A stretch of DNA of 64,000 nucleotides from Aradus depressus (GCA_963662175.1 OY759218.1:18504480-18568479), one strand, 5' to 3'; positions 10,851 through 22,830 are shown, counted from the stretch's first letter. A program made the numbers and translations. The notes: generated from the sequence alone by a model not told the origin.

Positions 10851-11408
10851 GCGTAGAAGGAGAGTGTATGTTTAAGAAGAGCGAGGAAGAAGGTCCTACG
10901 GAGAGTATCCCCGAGAAGATGGAAGATAGCACATTTATATGAAGGATTGTCGTAGAAGAAGAAGAAGGAAAAGTCCCGAGAAGGTTAAATTTTATATATG
11001 GATGGAAGAAAAGGCTGAGAAGAAAGTAACGAAGAAGGAAAGATACAAAAGAGGATATAGGATGCCGTGAGTTGCCAGAAATTTTATAATCCATATTTAT
11101 AACCATATAGTTTGTTGTCATTTGCCAAGAGTACATTTTTTTGTCTAAATTAACTTATAAGAGGTTTATTTAATCTATTGTAAAAAAATTATTTTTGTTC
11201 ACTAACCCATTAACCTTTTTTTTAAATCGTTTACAAAAAAAGAAAATAAAAATATATATAACTTATAAAACATTGTGATTTAAAAATTTAGTTATCATTT
11301 TCCTTTATTTTCACCAAAGGACTCTAAATAAGGAAAAGGATGCCGCCCTGTTTTTAGATTTATAGATTAAAGAAGGAAACTAATCAATTCATAGAAGAAT
11401 TAGATGTC
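10851..11408. other. Unassigned AT-rich sequence
   Basis: Purine-rich up to about 11050, then A/T-rich. No family recognised. Confidence 0.5.
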
Positions 11409-12119
11409 TCAATATAAAGCTTTTTAATTTGTTCGTCATCGTCTGTGGAAGGTTATAGGAGTATTAGTACCTCAATATCTGGTCCATCCCAGCATCCACC
11501 CACGCAATCTTTGTACCTCAAAAACCACTGCAATGATTAATGAGGAATCTTTTTGAATAGATAAGTTTTATCTACCGGAAGGTTAAGGTCTATTTTTTAA
11601 TCAACCCCTGGTCCATCCCAGCATCCACTCACGCAATCTTTGTAACTCAAAAACCACTGCAATGATTAATGAGGAATCTTTTTGAATAGATAAGTTTTAT
11701 CTACCGGAAGGTTAAGGTCTATTTTTTAATCAACCCCTGGTCCATCCCAGCATCCACTCACGCAATCTTTGTAACTCAAAAACCACTGCAATGATTAATG
11801 AGGAATCTTTTTGAATAGATAAGTTTTATCTACCGGAAGGTTAAGGTCTATTTTTTAATCAACCCCTGGTCCATCCCAGCATCCACTCACGCAATCTTTG
11901 TAACTCGAAAACCATTGCAACGATTAATGAGAAATCTTTTTGAATAAATTAGTTTTAGCTCCAAAGCTAGCGTTACTACAGTTGAAGGACTATAAGCCTT
12001 ATTCCGTATGAATAATTGAAAATTATAACATCATGAATGTACTGTCGAGGAACTGGCCTAACAGGAGATATTGGGAGAAAAGTCAAAGTTCCCCGGGCAA
12101 CGCCGGGTATTACTGCTAG
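11409..12119 (+). mobile_element. Non-autonomous Helitron, copy 1
   Basis: The 5' end TCAATATAAAGCT is shortened by an internal deletion compared with the copies at 22.05 and 28.51 kb. The 3' end has the hairpin CCCGG-GCAACG-CCGGG, then TATTACTG and CTAG, followed by host T. These are Helitron hallmarks: 5' TC, 3' hairpin plus CTRR, insertion between A and T. It encodes no Rep/helicase. Confidence 0.88.
11481..11945 (+). repeat. Internal tandem array, 129-bp unit, about 3.6 copies
   Basis: Units begin GGTCCATCCCAGCATCCA at 11481, 11610, 11739 and 11868, an exact 129-bp period. Units 2 and 3 are nearly identical, implying recent expansion. The copies at 22.05 and 57.60 kb carry only two. Confidence 0.92.
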
Positions 12120-12121
12120 TT

Positions 12122-12500
12122 TGATATACAATAGGTATTCAGTTTTCTCTATAACTATTACTTCTAAAGATTTTTGATGAGATCGTGGACATAAGCGGAA
12201 TCTTGTAAATACACTTAGCCCGGAATAAAGTGGTCTCAATTTTCGTCTGATTTCAGCCAAAATTTAATCAATTCTAATTTAGCACATGTGATTCCCTCCT
12301 CCCAAATTTCAAGTTCATAGCTACAATTGTTTTTCCGGTAGAGCGCTCACACGCACAGGACAGAGAGACATCATCGCGAAAAAAGTCAAAACGCATTCAG
12401 ATGACCTTGAATCATTAAAAGCAATTGAAATCTCGATTTCGGATTTTCGCACGATTACAACAATTCCTTATACTATATGTATAAGAAAGTAAAAAAAAAA
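12122..12500 (+). repeat. Family T dispersed repeat
   Basis: Shares 'ctcaattttcgtctgatttc', 'tagcacatgtga' and 'ttcgcacgattacaacaatt' with units at 45.2, 47.1 and 52.9 kb. Starts immediately beside the Helitron. Non-coding, class unknown. Confidence 0.7.
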
Positions 12501-13117
12501 AAAACAAAAAAAAAACATGGCATCTTGGTTTTTTCAGTGTGTTGTGTGTTGTTGTAATTCCTCAAAAATACCTTATAGTGTATTTTTTTTTTTTCTGAAA
12601 AGTGTGCCAGAAATTGGTCATGTTCTGATTTTGAGAAGCTGAAAGTTTACTTATCTCTCAAAATGCTAAACTGTAAATTAGTTTGTTGAGAAGGTTTGTA
12701 TTGCTCGCTGGCGTTGTGTTGAGTTAAGATGATGGAATGGAACGAGGCTGATCACTCAACGGTGAATATCTCAATAAAGATGTTTGAACGGGACATCGAC
12801 GGAGGAAGGATCCCCCTGAATAATGGAAATAAAACAGAGGGCTTAACTCGGGGGTTAGTCGGCCGTGACAGGACAAACACAAGATGTCGAACGAAACAGT
12901 CATCTTCAACAAACAGTCAACCTAATTACCGAAAATTATCAAAAAAAATATTTTTGTTATCTACGTTCCGTAATTTATTTTTGCGCCATAAGCAAATCAA
13001 GCTTTTGGCGCCCTTTGAAACATGTTAACATGTCCTTAATATAATAATTGTATCCATATGTTCGAACATTTTCTGTATGTTACACTATGAAAATTACATT
13101 TTTTTCTTTATGTATTT
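12501..13117. other. Unassigned non-genic sequence
   Basis: Short A- and T-runs flank a less AT-rich segment (12725-12930) with overlapping short frames on both strands. I see no domain or splice structure that supports an exon. Confidence 0.45.
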
Positions 13118-13480
13118 ATTTTTACTTCCCCAGCTATACAAAGTAATGTAATTTGTCAGAAATTCGAAGTTGACTTTTCACCGGAATTTCATATTAAATA
13201 AACATGATGTGTGTCTGTAACACGATAACTCCTGATAGAATGAATGTATCGAAAATAAATTTTATATGCGTATCCAGAACCCCTCAAGAACGACACCTAT
13301 TCATTTTCAGCCAATCAGGCCAAAGAAAAGGGGGGATTGGACACAAACTCCCCAATAACTGCCTATGTATATATCGACACGAAATTTAGTTACGGTTAGG
13401 TTAACAGAAAACATTACTAATTGCTAAAGTAATGTATGTATTGACACGAAAAGTATGAGCATTTAGAAGTTTGGTTCCAG
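13118..13480 (-). repeat. Family S copy
   Basis: Begins TACTTCCCCAGCTATACAAA and continues 'gaatgaatgtatcg', 'gcgtatccagaacccc', 'cacctattcattttcagcca', the usual minus order of S. Confidence 0.85.
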
Positions 13481-13489
13481 AGGGAGATA

Positions 13490-13896
13490 GAAATTTCTTA
13501 AAGATTCTCATTGCTATTTTGTAGACAATAAAATGTAAGCTTTGTTTTTTAAATCAATGAAATAAATGTGTTTTACAATCAAATATATATTTTTTCCATA
13601 TCATGTATAAAGACTGTGATATATTTATACATTAAGATAGCTTATAAATTAGATTTGTAACTAATTGAGTCTAATATACCTATGAATAGTAGTAATAACA
13701 AAACATTAAAAATGTAAAATAAAATTAATAAAAACCGAACAAATATTTATTTGTACTTAAAAATATATGAGTAAACAAAAAAATTAATACATAGATACAT
13801 TTATAAGTAGAGATATTTTTCAATTAAATAAAAATTAAGATAACTATTTTTTAAAAAACTCTTCGGAAGTGTCTTTATCCCGACGAAGTTATATTA
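13490..13896 (-). repeat. Family P, 3' segment
   Basis: Reverse complement of 33.32-33.80 kb. It stops with 'gtgtctttatcccgacgaag', a few bases beyond the point where the P hammerhead-like core would be cleaved, so only the downstream part is present. A Helitron abuts it. Confidence 0.75.
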
Positions 13897-13900
13897 ATAA

Positions 13901-15433
13901 CTAGCTGACCCGACAGACGTCGTTCTGTCAAAAGCTATTGGACTGGATTTTTTTTATTTTTATTTTTTTTACTTGGAACCACAGCAAGTTCCTACTTAAG
14001 AACACCGGGCACCTTAGATAGTATGCGCCTTGCAACTCCGTGCAACCAGCTATTAAGTTCTTAGGACCGCTGGGCAACACAGATAGTATGTAGTTAGGAA
14101 CGCAGGGCACCGCAGCTAGTATGTGCCTTGCAACACCGGATGCCCTTGGTATTTTGTGCTTAAGAACGCTGGTGAGAGCTATTATTTACCTTGCAACGAT
14201 GCACCTTCAAGGTAATACATGCTTAGGAAACCCACCCTATTAAAATTAGGGCTATTTCCCATCTTTAAGAAAACTCCATGTAAGATTCATTCAGCATTAA
14301 TGGACCCCCGCCCCTCCCGTCCAAAAGGGTCACAGCCAATTTTTAAATATTGCTTTTGAAACTACTATTTAGGTATATGCTTGCCCCCCCCATACCCCCC
14401 TCCCGTTGACAATTTTGAGACGTCACATATCCTTTTTTCGTTTTTGTCTTTTAAGAATACTACATGTGAAATTCCATGACAATCCGACCATTCGTTAATG
14501 AGCTACAACTATTTTATGCTAAGGCCTACCCCCAAAACCCCCCTCCCTTTCAAAATGTTGAGATGCCACACACCCTATTTTTTAATTCGGGCTTTAAGAA
14601 TACTACACTTGAAATTCCATGACAATCCGATCATCTGTTAATGACCTATCAGTATCTTTATATTTACGCCTACCCCTACAACTCCCCTCCCTTTTATGAC
14701 GTCACACACTTTATTTTTCAATTTGACTTTCAAGAATTCGACATTTGAAATTCCATGACATACCGATCATCCGTTAAAGACCTATCACTATCTTTATATG
14801 TAGGCCTATCCCCACAACCCCCCCTCCCGTTCAAAATTTTGAGATGTCATATACCGTATTTTTCAATTTGGTCTTTAAGAATACTACATGTCAAATTTAG
14901 TGACAATCCGAACAACCGTTAATGAGCTAGGACTATATTTATACTTAGGCCCCCCCCATAACCCCCCTCCTGTTCAAAATTTTGAGATGTCACGTAGCGT
15001 ATTTTTCAATTTGGCCTTTAAGCATACTACATGTCAAATTCAATGACATTCCGAACATCCGTTAAAGACCTATCACTATCTTTATATGTAGACCTACCCC
15101 TACAACCCCCCCTCCCGTTCAAAATTTTGAGATGTCACGTACCGTATTTTTAAATTTGGCCTTTAAGAATACTACATGTGAAATTCCATGACAATCGGAT
15201 CATCCGTTAAAGATCTATCACTATCTTTATATTAGGCCTAGCCCCCCCCCCCCCCTTTCAAATTTTGAGACTTCACACATCCTTTTTTTAAATTTGGCTT
15301 TTTAGAATACTACATGTGAAATTCCATGACAATCCGACTATTAGTTAATGAGTTACCGGTATCTTTATACTAAGGCCTACCTCCACAACCCCCCCTCCCG
15401 TGAAAATTTAGCCAATCATTTTTATTATATAGA
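13901..15433 (-). mobile_element. Helitron, second family, 1.5 kb
   Basis: The minus-strand 3' end reads hairpin GACAGA-ACGACG-TCTGTC, GGGTCAG, CTAG with host T (13900 complement). The 5' end is TCTATATAATAAAAATGATT preceded by host A. It encodes no protein. The interior is mostly the tandem array below. A second copy of the 5' end lies at 15.93 kb. Confidence 0.75.
14290..15415. repeat. C-rich tandem array inside the Helitron, unit about 130-150 bp
   Basis: About seven or eight diverged units, each with a C-rich block (ACCCCCCTCCC), 'ttttgagatgtcac', 'tttaagaatactacatg' and 'ccatgacaatccga'. Divergence between units is higher than in the 129-bp array at 11.5 kb. One unit also occurs inside an unrelated element at 58.6 kb. 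Confidence 0.85.
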
Positions 15434-15686
15434 TGTAGATATGTAAAAACTGAATAAAACGAAACAGTAAGTAGATGACAAAGATGACAACCAAAGATAA
15501 ATCGAGGAACTTGCCAGAAGCGAAGATTTAAAAACAATCAAGAAAATAAAACGCACTAAAAACTGATAACACGCACTAAAAACTGAATAAAACGAAACAG
15601 TAAGAGTTGTAATTACGTTTTATTCAGCCAAGAAAATAACATGCACTAAAAACTGAATAAAACGAAACGGTAAGTAAATGATTTTA
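15434..15686 (+). repeat. Short-period repeats
   Basis: Repeated 'aaaaactgaataaaacgaaa' followed by CAGTAAG, at about 15447, 15580 and 15647, with intervening variants. Non-coding. Confidence 0.65.
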
Positions 15687-15790
15687 GGGTGTCTGAGATC
15701 GATTCACTTGATCGATTCATTGTTCACATCGATTATTACGACCCCAAACATCGATTCTTCGATTAATCTATCTCAGATCGCCATCCCTAG
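15687..15790. mobile_element. hAT-like MITE, about 105 bp
   Basis: Ends TAGGGTGTCTGAGATCGATT and, reversed, TAGGGATGGCGATCTGAGAT. CAGGGATGG/TAGGGATGG with ATCGAT is a common hAT terminus style. No clear 8-bp duplication. Confidence 0.55.
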
Positions 15791-15928
15791 AATTAACAGC
15801 TAAAAACTCTTCATAAGAACCTTCCTCGGACTTCAACGAATATTTGAAAAAAAAAATTAGCCGAATTGGTCCAGCCGTTCTCGAGTTTTGCGCTTAGCAA
15901 AATTTAGCACTCATTTTTATTATATAGA
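15791..15928 (-). mobile_element. Helitron 5'-terminal fragment
   Basis: Ends TTTTTATTATATAGA (minus: TC plus TATATAATAAAAA), as at 15433. It is preceded by 'ggtccagccgttctcgagtt', found in arthropod Helitron-type repeats. A 3' end was not located, so it may belong to the same compound insertion as 13901-15433. Confidence 0.5.
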
Positions 15929-15950
15929 TATAGCAGGGACATTTATTTGG

Positions 15951-16051
15951 TTTTAGATGTCGGATTCTCATCCTTCTCATCTAGGCCTCACACTCAATAG
16001 CGACTACGCCTCCCATTTCGTTTATTAATAATGGGAATCGGGCATCTAAAA
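15951..16051. mobile_element. Small inverted-repeat element
   Basis: TTTTAGATGTCGGATTCTCA at the left is mirrored by TGGGAATCGGGCATCTAAAA at the right, with about 55 bp between. Confidence 0.65.
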
Positions 16052-16594
16052 AAAATATAATATTATAACAAAAGTATTAAAGAAGATAATTTTTGGAAGA
16101 GACTTTTTAAGATTTTATCAAAGGCTGTGAAGAAACGAAAACGATATGCTAATAGCTTTGTGAAACACAAAGCCAACGGATAATGTGACTAACCCCTGAT
16201 CGGTTGTCAAAGAAAAGTACACGGAGGGGAAAAATTATTATCAACCCAAAATTGATTATCGTTGCTATTTTGCTGGCTTTGTGCATCCCCCCTTCTATTG
16301 TTAGGGGACCCTTTCATAAGAGAAAAGTGGAAAATTAAAAAACAGGGAATGACAATGGTTGGATCCTTCAAAGGAACTAACTAATATAAGCCCATGTTAG
16401 ATGTTGACTTTCTTGAGTCGTATAATGAAAGTTTCATTAATTGCAGTGCTCCCTCTCTGTCTTAGCTCGACCAACAGTACCTTAACAAGAAAATCAGTCA
16501 TTAGCATTATTGGCTCTGCAGCACACTGCAATATGTACCTCAGATACAGTGGCATAGCTCGGAACAGGGGGAGGGCTCACTAACATCGAATACC
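16052..16594. other. Unassigned non-genic sequence
   Basis: Nothing identified. CAGTGGCATAGCTCGG at 16550 resembles a hAT terminus but has no partner. Confidence 0.45.
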
Positions 16595-17790
16595 CAACAC
16601 ATTTCTTTCCACAGCTGTACGAAATATAGGGGTAATTCCACACCAACTCAGCATGACGTTACACCCACCGATTTTTTTTTTATGGAAAACTAATGTCATT
16701 TTTGGATTCCTCATCCAAAAATAATTTTAAATACAAATTTTCAGCCTTTTTCGATAGATCTTTTTTTCTACAGAAGGAAAAGTTTTTGTTGTCTTTTTTC
16801 GAGTTTTTGACTTAAAATCGATACTTTAATTGCTATTATACAGTTCATAAAAATGTTTTTCCCAGAACGAAAAAATTTTTTTATGAAAGTTCAACTCCCG
16901 AAAACAATTTCTATGTGTTACGGATGAAAAATAGGTGTAGGTACTAGCATGTTATAAATAGCCATTTTCAGTGAAAAGGTCAATTTTTTTTATATTTTCG
17001 ATAACATTTTCGAAATCTACAGAAAATTTCCGATTGAAATCATATGTAAAACTTATTTTTTCAGCCGATATTGATAGTGAAAATCAAAAAATAAAAAATC
17101 TTATTGTGAAAAACTCGAAAAAAGATAACAAAATGTTTTCCTTCTGTAGAAAAAAATATTGATCGAAATAGGCTGAAAATTTGTATTTAAGCTTATTTTT
17201 GGATAAGAAATCCAAAAATGACATTAGTTTTTCATTAAAAAAGGTGGGTGTAACGTCATGCTGAGTTGGTGTGGAATTACCCGTATAGGAAATAATATGT
17301 CAGAAATTTGATGATGAATTTTGAATTTTCACTGCAATTGCATGTTTTCACCGGCAATGTACTTCCCCGAATTAACCAATCAAAATTTCGCTCTTTCTCC
17401 AAATCGACCGTTAGAGCTAAAGAACATGAATCCTCATAAATGTTTCGTGTGTAGGTGAACACGATAACTCCCGATAGAAGAATGTATCAACCCGAAATTG
17501 TATATGTGTACCCAGTAGGACACTTACTAATTTTCAGCCAAAACCGATGTGGGGTATTAGGGGGTAGGCTTAAAAAACTATTAATTTTCCGCGGAATCAG
17601 CAGATGGGAAGAGTGGATCAGAGGAGAGGAGCTCGACGCAAAAACCCTAATAATTGCCTAATAAAAGAACATATCGGCATAAAATTTAGTATGATGATTC
17701 ATTATTTTTAGACCGAAAGGTCGATTGGTATTGAAGAGAGAACGAAAACTTAATTAATTCGCTCTGGGGATGTACATTGCCGGCGATTTG
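16595..17790 (-). repeat. Family S copy split by an inverted-repeat element
   Basis: Left scrap CAGCTGTACGAAATATAGG (about 16610-16630) joins 'gtataggaaataatatgtca' after 17282. The rest follows the S order and ends 'cgctctggggatgtacattg'. Confidence 0.7.
16629..17282. mobile_element. Terminal-inverted-repeat element, about 650 bp
   Basis: The ends GGGTAATTCCACACCAACTC and its mirror extend to about 39 bp, followed by a further inverted block (ATGTCATTTTTGGAT and partner) so that about 150 bp at each side can pair. The central frames are short and show no transposase. TATAG-type bases flank both sides, but the exact duplication is ambiguous. Superfamily unknown. Confidence 0.8.
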
Positions 17791-18425
17791 TTTTTAAATC
17801 TGATCTTCCTGCGCCCGAATCTACTTAGATAGTCACTCGTCTACCATTCTTGAGGTATCTCGGGACTGGTCGGACAACAATTGGTCAGTATATCCTCCAA
17901 AGTCTCCCCTCTTGCCTTGATCTGTTCTATCCTTACCCTTTCCGTTCCTGCGGCCTTCCCTTCCTCCTGTTCCTTATTCTGGGAGCTTATCTTGAGGCAT
18001 CTCCTTCGCTTAAAAGACCGCTGGGGGCGGTGAGGACAATTTGCGGAAAAATCTCAGCGGAAGATAAGGCTTCCGGAAATAACATTCCGGATGGATGGGT
18101 TTGAATAGTTGATTTTGCGGAGGATTGTACGTCCGGGGAGGAAACACGGGGAGTAACAGTTGAGGAAAAATCAGGAATCAGCCGTTGATATGCTTGGGCC
18201 ATCTCCTTCTCTTCGAGGACCAGATGTTGAGAATGGTAATGAAAATACCGCTGGGGATGGTGAGGTCAGCCAAGTGGGAGTACAATTTGCGGAAAGATCT
18301 TCGACGATCCGGGATCTTACCTCCACCGCCAAGTGTGCTGATCTGCGTGTGATCTCCGGCGTCTGCAGAACCACAAGGAGTAACAGAAGTTCTACAACCC
18401 TGAGGACCCAGTCATACAATTAATT
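17791..18425. other. GC-richer island of unknown origin
   Basis: Clearly less AT-rich than its surroundings, with frames of 60-87 codons on both strands. 'ttgcggaaa' with a nearby CCGCTGGGG block occurs twice (about 18020-18060 and 18250-18295), suggesting an old internal duplication. No domain, splice-site pair or repeat match was recognised. Exon, captured sequence and old transposon all remain possible. Confidence 0.35.
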
Positions 18426-18911
18426 ATTCTTGTCCATCGAATTTGATGATTGAACTATTGTTCGGTCCCTGTTGATTCTATTTTCCTATATTTAAAGCAA
18501 GATTTTGGCTTCCGAAAAAAAAAAAAAAAAAAAAATCCTGTATATTTGAAGAGTGTTGTTAACCCTGGTGTTGTGAGTGAAAGAGAATTAAGTGCTTGTT
18601 CTAAGGTAGAAATGAAGGGTTGGTACAAGCATCATTTATTTATCTCCCGTTGGCTGAAGGGGGCTAGGTTTGTCGATTCGGAAGATCAAAGGCATGGAAA
18701 GTGGTAAAACTCCAGACTCCAACCTGAATTATTGAGGAATCCAACTTCCTTACCTCACCCACATCTTCTGAACAACAGTTCACAACAGAAAAGTTTTCTG
18801 AGACATTGTTTGTTCTAAAATATCACAATAAACATTGATGATTTCATTTTGAATTGGACAAACCAGAAGATTCTCTTTGATACATTTGACCTTTACAATG
18901 TGAAATCTGTT
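18426..18911. other. Unassigned, with an A21 tract
   Basis: Poly-A at about 18515-18534. Nothing else identified. Confidence 0.45.
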
Positions 18912-19103
18912 CATTTTTTCCGGCATTTTTTTCAGAGGTGTCTTCTTTTTTCTTTTTTGACAATATTTCGGGACACTTTCATGTTTCTTCTTCTAGTCAC
19001 TATGGGTTCATTGTGACCAGAAGAAGGGACGTGAAAGTGTCCCGTAATATTGTCAAAAAAAATAGAAAAGAAGACACCTCTGGAAAAAATACCGGAAAAA
19101 ATG
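18912..19103. repeat. Family D palindrome with hammerhead-like cores
   Basis: Arms of about 87 bp (outer CATTTTTTCCGG) around a 15-nt centre. In each arm, reading outward, a worn CTGAAGA-like box is followed by a stem built from GGGAC...GTCCC with an AAGT-type loop, then GAAA or GTAA, TATTGTC. The left arm (minus strand) keeps GTCCC GAAA TATT GTC. Confidence 0.65.
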
Positions 19104-20351
19104 AAAACATATCAACATCCCAGAGAAGTTTAAGAAACAAAATGGGAAATCTCTTCTATTAGCGTTTGCAATCGCAGACCATTTTTTCAGTTCAAGGATT
19201 GGAAGTTCTTGGGTTTGATTACTTATAATTTTAGTTGCAAATGATATGAATTATTTTGTATATTATGCAATGAATGTAATTAGAACTCATGCTATTGAAT
19301 TGAACCTATTTTTTTTCTTTTTAACTTCATTAAAAAAAACTCTTTTCCCGACGAAATGTTTGTGTAAGTTGTGTGATTTGAGTGTGTTCTGACGAAACGT
19401 TGGTGAGAGATCAGTGATTAGTGAGGTGGTCTTTCTGACGAAAGGTTAGTGAGGAATGGGTTGTGTATTTTGACGAAAGATTAGTGGGAGCTGGGTGTTT
19501 AGTAAGGTTGTGTGTTCTGACGAGAGAAAATGACATTATCTAATTTTTCTAGGATTCTGTAAGCCGTTGACTGTAAAGAAAACCCGTATAACGATTTTCT
19601 GATTCTTGTGCATCTGTCCCCTTGAGATCATCTTGGAACTTTGAGCGTGACCTCATCCAAACTTGGATTCTCTACTTTTCATATCGAAATCCACTGCGCA
19701 ACATCTTCACTGCTAAAATTAAAATATGCTTTGACTCCAGTGTTACTTTTAAATTTATGATGCACATGTGTAATGAAATGCCTTAGACTTTAAAGGATGA
19801 AGGAAGAACTTGGAAAAAAAAAGTACACAAAGCAGCTTTGCCCTGGACACTCCGTTGGGATCTGGGGAATTTAGTATGCAAAAGGAAGGGAGAGGACTCT
19901 GGCCGTATTAAAATTAGCCAATCCCTACACGTAAGAGAGTCAAGAGAAAGGGTTAAAAATTTAATTCGGGTAGGAGGTGAGTGCGTGTACTCAGGGCTGG
20001 AATATTTAGAGAGAGTTGGCCATTAGTGCAAGTGTCATTCCTTGCTTCTATTGACTTTTACCGGATCTCGACCCGTCCTTGGGGACTTGAATCTTTAATA
20101 CCCTCCCAAGCTCAACCCTTTCACCCTTCCTCCCTTGCTTCCAACGAACCCTATTCAGATATCCAGGAGGAATATCCTCTTTCTTTTAGAAAGATAGCAA
20201 CATTGTTCCTGGTGTTATTTATTTCAAGTTTATGTAGGCCCAATGTGAATGAAACCTGCGACTGCAGGAGATTTTGTTGTGAATTAGGAAAAAATTCAAT
20301 TTGTTTTGAGTTATTGAAGATGTGCTGGGGAGAGAAAGAGAGATGTAGACA
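19104..20351. other. Unassigned, with a degenerate minisatellite
   Basis: At 19345-19535 'tctgacgaaaggttagtgag'-like units repeat four or five times at about 50-60 bp spacing. The 156-codon frame at 19981-20451 and the opposing frame show no domain and overlap the tandem duplication that follows. Confidence 0.45.
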
Positions 20352-20575
20352 GTCGATAGTGTTCATTTGGAAGGATTCCAATTTATCGAGAATCCTTTCT
20401 CGAAAGTTTTTTTGTGATTATAACTCCCCCAAAAGATTCGACAGAACATAGAATATAGAATGAGTCGATAGTGTTCCTTCGGAAGGATTCCAAATTTTCG
20501 AAAATCCTTTCTCGAAAGTTTTTTGTGATCATAACTCCCCTAAAGATGCGACAGAACATAGAACATAGAAAAATC
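20352..20575 (+). repeat. Tandem duplication, 112-bp period
   Basis: GATAGTGTTC starts at 20355 and 20467. Both units carry 'atcctttctcgaaagttttt' and 'cgacagaacatagaa'. Confidence 0.85.
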
Positions 20576-21084
20576 GTTGAAATGTAAGATAAATGTCAGA
20601 TGATGAATCATAGGAATGTGAATGGTGAGGACCTTCCACTTCTTCTCCATGTAGCTTGAGATATATTTACATATATTTGAGTTATAGATCTTATAGATAA
20701 TATAAGAAAATAAAGAAAATGTAATATTAATAAATTCAAAGAAAAACTAAAGAATGGGATTTATAGTAGAATACATAGAATATAAAATAAATAAGAGATA
20801 CATGACATAATATCAAAGTAGAAGAAAATAAAATTGCGTACATACCGTTTATAATAAAAAAAGCTAGAATAAATGTGAATTGATCGAACTCACTTTAAAT
20901 TCGCTGAATGGTTAACGCCACTAAGTTAATATATGTAATAATAATATTATAAAGAGTATGTACGCATTTTTAATGTTCTTGTAGTACTTAGATATAGGTC
21001 TTATATCCTTATTTCTTATATATACTACGTATTCTGCAAATTTCTAAAATTTTATTATTGTATTTTTTTTTATTCTATTATATT
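20576..21084. other. Unassigned AT-rich sequence
   Basis: A/T-rich, no family recognised. 'acatagaatataaaataaat'-like phrases resemble the flank of family A copies at 0.9 and 42.4 kb. Confidence 0.45.
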
Positions 21085-21325
21085 ATTGACAACTCAAATA
21101 GTTGTAAATGTTATTTTGAGGTAGCCAAACATCTGAGGTAACCTGATAATTGTATAAATGTGACAACCTAGCAAACCTAATAGTGACATTTGAACTTTGT
21201 GCTGACGAGAGCATAGGCGTACACTTGTGTATATATTATACTGTACACTTTATGTGTATATTTTTGTGGAATTAGACAATATAAAAGTTAAACAAGTTCT
21301 TGGTTTTCATTTATTTGACAACTAT
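21085..21325 (+). repeat. Family A copy, ribozyme decayed
   Basis: Carries GTG-CTGACGA at 21199-21208, but stem II and GAAAC are lost ('gagcataggcgtacac'). The downstream 'tgtggaattagacaatataa' box is intact. Confidence 0.75.
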
Positions 21326-21940
21326 GACATCCAATTGCCTATGGACTGACCATGTTTTGTGATTGTTCCTTTTAGCAGCTGCAAGTTTTTATCGAGATTA
21401 GATTTTCTCTACTATGGAATCCTCTCTGGAGGACGCCTTCTGTCTCATTGTGGTTCTCACTCTGCAGAACTACTCCACTCGGTACCTTCATGGATATACC
21501 CTACACTCCTTCCGGCTGCCTCAGTTGGAGGTGTGATGATTAGAAGTAGACGACGTGGGAATGTTGATGATTGATTTTGATGATGATAACAGAAGGTGTG
21601 TGATGCCTCCTAGATCAATAAGGATGTGATAGATGGACTACCGAGGACCCTCCATTTCTTCTCCATGTGACAGCCGTCCTATTCGGCTCCAAACATCCCT
21701 TCTTTCACTCAAATAGTCCTTCACATAACACATCACTCATATTTCATTCCTTTTTTTTTCTCTCCTTCTGTATTGTTTAACACAAAGCTCCAATTTGTGA
21801 AGAACAGAGCTTTTGCAGTGAAACAGCGTTAGCACCGCTAGTATCTGCCTTTATTACATGTAGAATATCTCAAGAAATAAATGTCATATCGAGAAAACAA
21901 TTTCAATCTTGCATTTAGAAAATAAAATATTCCAAAAATA
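21326..21940. other. Unassigned non-genic sequence
   Basis: No repeat or coding signal recognised beyond short frames. Confidence 0.45.
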
Positions 21941-22830
21941 TGTGTGCCATAGAACCCCTGTTAGGGGAGGCGTAACACAAAAACTCTAATAACTGACGTT
22001 GAAATGAATATATTGATACAGAATTTCATTGTAAATTCACAGCCCTATAATCATATATATAAAGCTGAAAATGTCTGTGCGTTGTACCGCTATAACTCAC
22101 GAACGGCTTGATGGATTTGATTAATTTTTTTTTTAATTTGTTCGTCATCGACTGTGGAAGGTTATAGGCGTATTAGTACCTCAATATCTGGTCCATCCCA
22201 GCATCCACCCACGCAATCTTTGTAACTCAAAAACCACTGCAATGATTAATGAGGAATCTTTTTGAATAGATAAGTTTTATCTACCGGAAGGTTAAGGTCT
22301 ATTTTTTAATCAACCCCTGGTCCATCCCAGCATCCACTCACGCAATCTTTGTAACTCGAAAACCTAACTTAATGAGAAATCTTTTTGAATAAATTAGTTT
22401 TAGCTCCAAAGCTAGCGTTACTACAGTTGAAGGACTATAAGCCTTATTCCGTATGAATAATTGAAAATTATAACATCATGAATGTACTGTCGAGGAACTG
22501 AATAGCCTTATAGGAGATATTGGGAGAAAAGTCAAAGTTCCCCGGGCAACGCCGGGTATTACTGCTAGTAATATATAAAACGAAACCTATCAATTTTCAG
22601 AGGAATCAACCGATGAAGAGGAAGCTCAACTCAAAAACCCCAATAACTGCCGATGTAATGAATGATCGACATGAAATTTTATTTTTAAATTCAAAACCTC
22701 ATACGGAAGGCACCTATCAGTTTTCCGCAAAATATTAAGTTTTAGATCAAGCGGTCGGATGGCTTTGGAATGCGAGTGAGAACGTAATTGACTAATTCGT
22801 GCTGAGGAAGTACATAGCCAGTGATTTGCC
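21941..22830 (-). repeat. Family S copy split by a Helitron
   Basis: The left piece ends 'aattcacagccctata' and the right piece resumes 'cctatcaattttcag', which is the continuous order in other S copies. The end reads 'gctgaggaagtacatagcca'. Confidence 0.75.
22051..22569 (+). mobile_element. Non-autonomous Helitron, copy 2
   Basis: 519 bp, from TCATATATATAAAGCTGAAA to the hairpin CCCGG-GCAACG-CCGGG plus TATTACTG and CTAG. Host A precedes and host T follows. Two 129-bp units (22190, 22319). Complete ends and high similarity to copies 1, 3 and 4 indicate one recently active family. Confidence 0.93.

Noticed and set aside
10633..11136. 167-codon minus-strand frame, the longest in the window
   Set aside because: Its Ser/Thr/Pro-rich composition comes from a purine-rich minisatellite read backwards; there is no domain and a plus-strand frame covers the same bases.
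12729..13028. Possible exon (99-codon frame)
   Set aside because: No splice context, no domain and an opposing frame of similar quality.
19345..19535. Repeated CTGACGAAACGTT-like phrases as ribozymes
   Set aside because: The CTGACGA and GAAAC boxes overlap without room for stem II, so no hammerhead can form.
19981..20451. 156-codon plus-strand frame
   Set aside because: No domain, runs into the 112-bp tandem duplication, and an equally good frame opposes it.
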